Shown here piece by piece: positions 6,887-11,469 of a stretch of 11,469 bases of DNA (within the stretch, counting starts at the first letter, position 1; each line of letters starts with the position of its first letter). Position numbers and translations under genes: made by a program. This DNA comes from an uncultured Bacteroidota bacterium (GTDB lineage Bacteria; Bacteroidota; Bacteroidia; Bacteroidales; P3), in NCBI GenBank assembly GCA_902766265.1, contig CACXCY010000013.1:1-11469 (forward strand), given 5' to 3'. The notes beneath the pieces were generated by a model. The model did not search any database. It was given only the letters and a program-made list of their open reading frames with translations, and was not told the DNA's origin.

Positions 6887-8032
6887 ATGCACCTGCACAT
6901 CGTATCCTTCAACGTTCCCTGGCCTGCCAACTACGGCGGTGTCATCGACGTGTACTACCGTGTGCGAGCCCTGGCCCGTGCCGGCGTCAAGGTGCATCTG
7001 CACTGCTACACCTATGGGCGCCGTCCTGCCGCCGAGCTGGAGCAGTGGTGCGAGGAGGTGTGCTACTACCGTCGGACGACGCTGCCGCACAAGCTGCTCA
7101 CGCGGCGTCCCTACATTGTGTCCTCGCGCTGTTCGCAACCGCTGCTGCAGCGTCTGTTGTGCGACGACTACCCCGTGCTTCTCGAGGGATTGCACAACGG
7201 CTGGGTGCTGGAGCAGCTGCGTGCCTTGGAGCGGGGCGAAGATGCGTCGCACCATCGCACCGTCCTGCTGCGGGCACACAATGTGGAGCACGAATACTAC
7301 CGTCGGCTGACGCAGGCCGAGCGCAATCCCCTTCGCCGGCTATATCTCGCCATGGATGCCCGCAAGCTGCAGCGCTACGAGCCCGTGATGCTGCAGGGCG
7401 ATGCCGTGCTGGCCGTCACGCAGGCCGACGCCGACCATTTCCGCGACATGGGCTGCGGCAACGTGGTGCTGCTGCCTTCGTCGCACCAGTACGACGACAT
7501 CGTTTCGCTGACGGGCCGTGGCGACTATGCCGTCTATCACGGCGACCTCTCCGTGCCCGAGAATGTGCAGGCCGCCAGCTATCTCGTCAAGCAGGTCTTC
7601 GCCGGCAGCCGCCACCGCCTGGTGCTTGCCGGACGCAACCCTGCCGCGGTGTTGCAGCAGCTGGCCCACGCACATGCCAACGTCATCGTGGAACCCAATC
7701 CCACCGACCTGCGGATGGAACGGCTCATCGCCGAAGCGCAGGTCAACATCCTTGTCACCAACCAGCCGACGGGACTCAAGCTCAAGCTGCTCCACTCGCT
7801 CTACTGCGGGCGCCATTGCCTGGTCAACAGCCAGATGGTGGCAGGCACGCAGCTGGACGCCCCCTGTTGTGTGGCCGACGATGCCGAGGCGATGCGCCGC
7901 GAGCTCGACCGGCTGATGTCCGAGCCCTTCACCGAGGAGCACATCCGCCAGCGCCGCCGCTTGCTGGGCACGCTCTACAGCCCTGCCGCCAACGCCGGGC
8001 GTCTCGTGGACCTGCTCGCCGAATTGACATAA
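6887..8032 (+). CDS. Divergent GT-B glycosyltransferase
   Basis: A 381-residue protein with the two-domain outline of GT-B enzymes. The start MHLHIVSFNVPWPANYGGVIDVYYRVRAL is the usual opening with a glycine-rich acceptor loop. LRAHNVEHEYYRRL (about 130) and LAVTQADADHF (about 184) are typical of the family, and the second domain begins near YAVYHGDLSVPENVQAA. In the donor site the segment TGLKLKLLHSLYCGRHCLVN (295-314) replaces the classical EX7E motif: Thr295 and His303 stand where the two glutamates would be. I recall similar proteins in many Bacteroidetes, so this is a clade variant rather than damage. There is no signal peptide or membrane span. It lies 75 bp after the PhnP-like gene on the same strand and may belong to that operon. 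GC is very high. Donor and acceptor are unknown. Confidence 0.85.
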   Translation: MHLHIVSFNVPWPANYGGVIDVYYRVRALARAGVKVHLHCYTYGRRPAAELEQWCEEVCYYRRTTLPHKLLTRRPYIVSSRCSQPLLQRLLCDDYPVLLEGLHNGWVLEQLRALERGEDASHHRTVLLRAHNVEHEYYRRLTQAERNPLRRLYLAMDARKLQRYEPVMLQGDAVLAVTQADADHFRDMGCGNVVLLPSSHQYDDIVSLTGRGDYAVYHGDLSVPENVQAASYLVKQVFAGSRHRLVLAGRNPAAVLQQLAHAHANVIVEPNPTDLRMERLIAEAQVNILVTNQPTGLKLKLLHSLYCGRHCLVNSQMVAGTQLDAPCCVADDAEAMRRELDRLMSEPFTEEHIRQRRRLLGTLYSPAANAGRLVDLLAELT

Positions 8033-8035
8033 GCC

Positions 8036-8054
8036 CCGCCGCCCGTCGCGGCGG
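8036..8054 (+). terminator. Possible terminator of the second glycosyltransferase gene
   Basis: CCGCCGC (8036-8042) pairs exactly with GCGGCGG (8048-8054) around the loop CCGTC, 4 bp after the TAA. Only a short, poor T-run follows (CCCTTTCCCC), so it is at best a weak intrinsic terminator; it may mainly protect the 3' end. A further dyad, GCATG-CA-CATGC (8088-8099), lies between it and the repeat region. Confidence 0.45.
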
Positions 8055-8139
8055 CAAGCCCTTTCCCCGTGTATGTCCCTATCCGCAGCATGCACATGCG
8101 GCACGGCGCGCTTCCAACATGCGCTGTGTTTCCACGCAT

Positions 8140-8271
8140 AGTGCATACTGTTCGCATTTGAAGTGCACTCTATTCGCGTCCATAGTGCACTCTGTGCGCG
8201 TCAGAAGTGCGCTCTGTGCGAGTTGACAACACGTTCTAAACCTCTTGACAACGCATTCTCGAAATGTTGAG
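8140..8271. repeat. 22-bp periodic repeat, AGTGCACT family grading into a TTGAC family
   Basis: Six 22-bp units start at 8140, 8162, 8184, 8206, 8228 and 8250; a weak one may precede at 8118. The first four begin AGTGCATACT, AGTGCACTCT, AGTGCACTCT and AGTGCGCTCT. The next two begin AACACGTTCT and AACGCATTCT. Unit ends change separately: units 4 and 5 both end TTGAC and unit 6 ends TTGAG, so the families blend rather than stop. Dyads are centred on the grid 8143.5 + 22n: AGTGCACT (8162-8169 and 8184-8191), AG-TGCG-CT (8206-8213), AAC-AC-GTT (8228-8235). The region is non-coding between convergent genes. Confidence 0.85.
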
Positions 8272-8381
8272 ATTACTATGTGAACGTGTTCACATTACTA
8301 TGTCAACATCTTCACATTACTATGTCAACACGTTCACATTACTATGTCAACTTGTTCACATTACTATGTCAACACGCACAG
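8272..8381. repeat. 22-bp tandem repeat of near-palindromic units, ATTACTATGT family
   Basis: Five units start at 8272, 8294, 8316, 8338 and 8360, each beginning ATTACTATGT. Read across the unit border, the repeat is GTTCACAT-TACT-ATGTCAAC (e.g. 8332-8351): 8-nt arms, pairing at 7 of 8 positions, around a 4-nt loop, with 2 variable nt between successive copies. The first unit has ATGTGAAC, the exact complement of GTTCACAT, so later units carry one C-C mismatch. A second dyad, GTGAAC-GT-GTTCAC (8280-8293), lies half a period away, as expected in an array of palindromes. Dyad centres (8275.5, 8297.5, 8319.5, 8341.5, 8363.5) continue the grid of the preceding family exactly. Confidence 0.95.
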
Positions 8382-8444
8382 AACGGGCTTTGTAAAGCAA
8401 TAGATGCCCTTATACGTTGCATTACATACGGGCTTATGGCGAAA
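8382..8444. other. Degraded stretch between two 22-bp repeat families
   Basis: This stretch links the two clear arrays. CGGGCTT recurs at 8384-8390 and 8429-8435, 45 bp apart, about two units with one extra base, and A-rich ends recur near 8395-8400 and 8441-8444. It looks like old repeat units with a small indel. No gene or promoter was recognised. Confidence 0.45.
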
Positions 8445-8620
8445 AACGCATGGCTTTTCGTGAAAGGAGTGGGGGATTTCCGTGGAAAGAGTAGGGGATT
8501 TCCGTGGAAAAAGTGGGGGATTTCCGTGGAAGGAGTAGGGGCTTTTCGCGGAAGGAGTAGGGGATTTCCGTGGAAGGAGCTGGGGTTTGCCGAAGAGAGG
8601 GCAGGGGATGGGCGGCGAAA
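8445..8620. repeat. 22-bp tandem repeat, GGGGATTTCCGTGGAA family
   Basis: Eight units start at 8445, 8467, 8489, 8511, 8533, 8555, 8577 and 8599, with a partial ninth at 8621 running over the stop codon of the M16 gene. Units 2, 3, 4 and 6 share GGGGATTTCCGTGGAA; unit 5 has the variant GGGGCTTTTCGCGGAA and unit 1 TGGCTTTTCGTGAAA. Units 7 and 8 are more diverged. The dyad is TTTCC-GT-GGAAA (8477-8488, 8499-8510) or a close form, with centres 22 bp apart from 8460.5 to 8570.5. In unit 5 the arms remain pairable in RNA through G-T pairs. The grid is 2 bp out of register with the preceding family. Confidence 0.93.
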
Positions 8621-8633
8621 GTAGGGGCGTGGC

Positions 8634-9899
8634 TCAGGAGGCGACGGCGGTGTCGGCAGGGCCTACGACCACTTGCGTCATCAGCTCGCGGCGCAGCGTC
8701 TGCCGGGCGAGGGCCTGCAGCTGCTGGGGGGTGACGTGCTCCATGGCGTGGAGCGAGAGGTCGGTGAAACGCTCGTCGATGCCCGTGGCGGTCATCTGGC
8801 GGAAACGCTCGGAGCGCTCGAAGATGCCGTCGATGGAGCGCAGGAAGTCGCCCATGAGGTAGTTGCGCACCACCTCGAGTTCCTTCTCCGGCACCGGCTC
8901 GTCGCACAGACGTTGCATCTCGCCGTAGATTTCCTCGAGGGCCGCCCGCGCGTCGGCGGCGCCCACGTCGGTGCAGATGGAGAAGACGATGGAGCCGCGC
9001 AGCAGGCGCGTCTGCGAGTAGATGCCGTAGGTGTAGCCCTTCTCCTCGCGGATGTTGGCCATCAGCCGCGAGCCGAAGTATCCGCCCAGCACGGTGTTCA
9101 GCACCAGGAAGCGCGCATACGCCTCGCTGTCCCACGCCAGCGGCAGCAGCCGGCCGATGCGCAGGGTGGACTGCACGGTGTTGGGCAGCGACGAGCAGAG
9201 CGACGAGGGCCGGCGCACAGGGTCGACAACCGAGGGAGGCGTCGGCAAGGGCATCGCAGCGGTGTGGCCGAAGCAGTCGTCGAAGCAGCGCAGAATCTCC
9301 TCGTCGTAGTGGCCGCTGACGATGTACTGCGCCTGCCCCAGCGAGTAGTGTTCGCGGTAGAACTGCCGCACATCGTCGGGCGTAACCTTGTAGGTGTCGT
9401 CCACGTCGGCCCACGTTCCCAACGGATGTTCCTCGCCGTAGAGCGCGGCGTAGAGGAGGTTGTGGGAGACGTAGCTCGTCTTCTGCAGGTTGGTGCTGAG
9501 CTGCTGGCGACGCTTGGCGACGCAGATGTCGAACTCCTGCTGCGAGAAGGCCGGCTCGGCGAGCATCTCGTGGAGCAAAGGCAGCAGCCCGGTCACGTAG
9601 CGGCGCAGGGCGTAGGCGCTCACCGAGGCGGTGAAGAGGTTGGTCGAGGTCTCGACGATGATGCCGCGCGCGTCCAGAAACTCGGCAATCTCCTGGGCGC
9701 TGTGGTGCAGCGTGCCCTCGGTGAGCAGCTTGTTGGTGGTCACAGCCACGAGTTTCTTGCTCTGGTAGTACGGACCGGCCTCGAAGGTAACGTCGATTTT
9801 GACGATTTCGAGCGCCGTGTCGGGGAAGAGATGGAGTGTCTGCCCGTTGGAGAGCGTGTATGTCTGGGGCGTCAGCCCGGAACGGTCGATAGTCATCAT
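8634..9899 (-). CDS. M16-family (insulinase-like) protein lacking the zinc motif, probable non-catalytic subunit
   Basis: A 421-residue protein with the two-lobe outline of M16B peptidases. The start (YTLSNGQTLHLFPD, then VTFEAGPYY) is typical. Where active members have HxxEH before the GT, this protein has VTTNKLLTEGT (53-63): Val53, Asn56 and Lys57 replace the three zinc or base residues. The second-lobe signature is kept: LGGYFGSRLMANIREEKGYTYG (271-292), with Arg284 and Tyr291 as the likely R/Y pair. This is the pattern of the inactive partner in two-subunit M16B enzymes, where another chain supplies HxxEH; no such gene is in the window. There is no signal peptide. It begins 13 bp after the TonB receptor stop, so the two are very likely co-transcribed. 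Two adjacent ATGs (9899 and 9896) are possible starts. Its stop touches the 22-bp repeat. Confidence 0.9.
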   Translation of the reverse strand: MMTIDRSGLTPQTYTLSNGQTLHLFPDTALEIVKIDVTFEAGPYYQSKKLVAVTTNKLLTEGTLHHSAQEIAEFLDARGIIVETSTNLFTASVSAYALRRYVTGLLPLLHEMLAEPAFSQQEFDICVAKRRQQLSTNLQKTSYVSHNLLYAALYGEEHPLGTWADVDDTYKVTPDDVRQFYREHYSLGQAQYIVSGHYDEEILRCFDDCFGHTAAMPLPTPPSVVDPVRRPSSLCSSLPNTVQSTLRIGRLLPLAWDSEAYARFLVLNTVLGGYFGSRLMANIREEKGYTYGIYSQTRLLRGSIVFSICTDVGAADARAALEEIYGEMQRLCDEPVPEKELEVVRNYLMGDFLRSIDGIFERSERFRQMTATGIDERFTDLSLHAMEHVTPQQLQALARQTLRRELMTQVVVGPADTAVAS

Positions 9900-9912
9900 G
9901 TGTGAAAGGGAT

Positions 9913-11469
9913 TTAGAACGTCACCGTCAGTTTGAGGTTAAGCTGGCGAGCGGTAAGGAAGTTGGGCACATGGTACTGCACATTGTCGTAGTCGGCCACC
10001 CACATGTACGACACAACATTGCGGTAGTTGAAGAGATTGAACACTTCGAGCGACACCATGACATCGTCCACCTTTTGGAAAAGCTTTGCGTTCTTGAAGC
10101 GTTCGAAGCGCGACAGCTCGATGGTGTTGCCCCAGTCGATGCGGAAATAGGAGGGGAGCCGGTTGGTCACGGAGCGGTCCTTCTGGTTGGGTGCCGTGAC
10201 GGGCAGGCCGCTGGCGTAGATGAAGTTGAGCGCCATGCGCCAGAAAGGGATGGAGGGGATGTAGTCCTGGAAGAAGAGCTTGAAGGAGAAACGCTGGTCG
10301 GTGGGGCGTGCCAGCCAACCCAGCGTGTCGCCGAGCAAGTCTTCCTGTGTCTGCATGAGCGACAAGCTTGCCCACGATTCCAAGCCGGGCACAAACTCCC
10401 CGCTGAGGCGCAGCGAGAGCCCCGCGACATAGCCGACAGCGTCGTTGTTGGCATCGTAGCGTATGCGCAGGTTGTCGATACGGTAGGGCACCAGGTCGGT
10501 GATATACTTATAATATATGTCGGTGGTCAGATGGAAGGGCTTCTGCCATAGGTGCAGGTTCCAGTCGGCTGTGCCCATGACCTGGTAGGAATGCTGCGGC
10601 TTCAGCTGCAGATTGAGTCGTCCGTCGTCGTGGCGGTATTCGCGGTAGAAAGGCGGTTGGTGGTATATGCCCGCCGCCAGCCGGTAGACGATGTCCTGGT
10701 TTGCTTTGGGCTTGAAGCTGACGCTGGCACGGGGCGACGCCAGTGCGGTGGTGTTGATATGGGCAGCCGACGTGCTGCCGGTATCGGCGTAGAGCCCGTA
10801 CATCTGCGCACGGAGTCCCAACAGAATGTTGATTTCGTCGTTGTGCCGCGTGACCAGGTTGATGCTGCGCTGCACATAGGCCATTGCGCGGTTGGTGGCG
10901 ATGGCGTTGTGGGCACGGCAGAAGTTTTGCAGCATAGGGTTGCGCGGAGGCACGGCGGTGTCGCCCAGTATGTCGTGGTAGACAGGCATGGTGAAACCAG
11001 CCGAATCCACCCACATCCATTCCCTCACGCGGTCGTTGACACTCTCCCGTTGCAGCCGAAGCCCCATGTCCCATTGCCCGAGAGCCACAAACCGTGTGGC
11101 TTTGAGTTCGGTCGAGGCAATGTTGGTGGACAGCAGGTTGCGCGCATGTTCCAGATAAGTGCCTACACCGCGGTCAAGCAAGCTGTTGTCCGGGTCGGTG
11201 GAACCCACGTTGACCTGATACAGCCAGTATTGGCTCTGGATGTCGTAAATCTCACGCTCATCGTTGTCTTGTACCGATGTGGTCCACAGCAGCTGGAAAT
11301 CCTCGTTGGGGTGGTAGTCCAGCGTCAGTGCCCCCAGCAGCGTGCGGTAGCGGTCGAGCTCTTGCCCGTCGAAATAGACATCAAGCTGCATCTGCTCTTG
11401 GAATCCACCGAACATGGTGGTGCGTGACTGTGGTACCAGCCCGTAGATGTTGCGCGAATAAATGCCGAG
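9913..11469 (-). CDS. TonB-dependent receptor, C-terminal beta-barrel part (5' end outside window)
   Basis: The frame is open to the window edge: 18 codons precede the first internal ATG at 11415, so the gene starts beyond 11469. The visible 518 residues are rich in alternating, aromatic-bordered beta-strand patterns, such as FQLLWTTSVQD, INILLGLRAQMYGLYAD, PKANQDIVYRLAAGIYHQPP and KPFHLTTDIYYKYITDLVPY. They end NLKLTVTF, with the terminal Phe that outer-membrane barrels need for insertion. Segments such as QRFSFKLFFQDYIP, LPSYFRIDWGNTIE and LEVFNLFNYRNV are typical of the last strands of TonB receptors in Bacteroidetes. The N-terminal plug, TonB box and any CarboxypepD-like domain are not in view, so SusC type and substrate cannot be decided. 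It is followed directly by the M16 gene. Confidence 0.85.
   Translation of the reverse strand, partial: LGIYSRNIYGLVPQSRTTMFGGFQEQMQLDVYFDGQELDRYRTLLGALTLDYHPNEDFQLLWTTSVQDNDEREIYDIQSQYWLYQVNVGSTDPDNSLLDRGVGTYLEHARNLLSTNIASTELKATRFVALGQWDMGLRLQRESVNDRVREWMWVDSAGFTMPVYHDILGDTAVPPRNPMLQNFCRAHNAIATNRAMAYVQRSINLVTRHNDEINILLGLRAQMYGLYADTGSTSAAHINTTALASPRASVSFKPKANQDIVYRLAAGIYHQPPFYREYRHDDGRLNLQLKPQHSYQVMGTADWNLHLWQKPFHLTTDIYYKYITDLVPYRIDNLRIRYDANNDAVGYVAGLSLRLSGEFVPGLESWASLSLMQTQEDLLGDTLGWLARPTDQRFSFKLFFQDYIPSIPFWRMALNFIYASGLPVTAPNQKDRSVTNRLPSYFRIDWGNTIELSRFERFKNAKLFQKVDDVMVSLEVFNLFNYRNVVSYMWVADYDNVQYHVPNFLTARQLNLKLTVTF

Noticed and set aside
8280..8624. Plus-strand open frame of 114 codons across the repeats
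   Set aside because: It is made almost wholly of 22-bp repeat units. Since 22 is not a multiple of 3, the units are read in all three frames in turn, and absence of stops follows from the repeat sequence. No homology pattern or convincing start region.
8434..9414. Long minus-strand open frame of 326 codons
   Set aside because: It overlaps the M16 gene in another frame and runs into the repeat. The translation is Arg/Ala/Pro/His-rich, typical of an off-frame reading of GC-rich coding DNA.

Overview
The window looks like chromosome from a fairly GC-rich member of the Bacteroidales (Prevotella/Porphyromonas-like). The grounds are an RprY-like response regulator, a long signal peptidase I with extra N-terminal membrane helices, the C-terminal part of a TonB-dependent receptor, a TAnnTTTG-type promoter candidate, and the general absence of strong Shine-Dalgarno sequences. 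No tRNA, rRNA, transposase, integrase or CRISPR array was seen.

Layout, left to right. (1) Positions 1-110 are a tandem array with a 22-bp unit that appears to enter from outside the window. (2) A GT4-like glycosyltransferase (184-1326) and a YtcJ-type amidohydrolase lipoprotein (1342-2979) lie 15 bp apart. (3) After an AT-rich 158-bp gap come signal peptidase I (lepB, 3138-4691) and a cyclophilin-type peptidyl-prolyl isomerase (4788-5261) with its own candidate promoter. (4) An OmpR-type response regulator (5345-6040) is followed 3 bp later by a PhnP-like metallo-beta-lactamase-fold hydrolase (6044-6811), then by a second, divergent glycosyltransferase (6887-8032). (5) A 600-bp gap between convergent genes (8033-8633) is filled largely by 22-bp periodic DNA. 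(6) On the minus strand, a TonB-dependent receptor (enters at 11469, ends 9913) is followed 13 bp later by an M16-family protein without the zinc motif (9899-8634), whose stop codon sits at the edge of the repeat region.

The most unusual content is the 22-bp periodic DNA. Between about 8140 and 8620 at least three locally uniform families of different sequence follow one another, nearly all with unit length 22. Within 8140-8381 the centres of dyad symmetry stay on one exact 22-bp grid (8143.5, 8165.5, 8187.5 ... 8341.5, 8363.5) although the sequence changes. In the best family the inverted repeat covers 20 of the 22 bp. The array at 1-110 has the same period and shares small modules in the same order. 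This suggests a minisatellite of hairpin units, held by a constraint on unit length and symmetry rather than on sequence. Its function is unknown.

The genes are mostly envelope-related: export (LepB), folding (cyclophilin), glycosylation (two glycosyltransferases), outer-membrane uptake (TonB receptor plus M16 subunit) and regulation (RprY-like). Apart from likely co-transcription in short runs, no single pathway ties them together.
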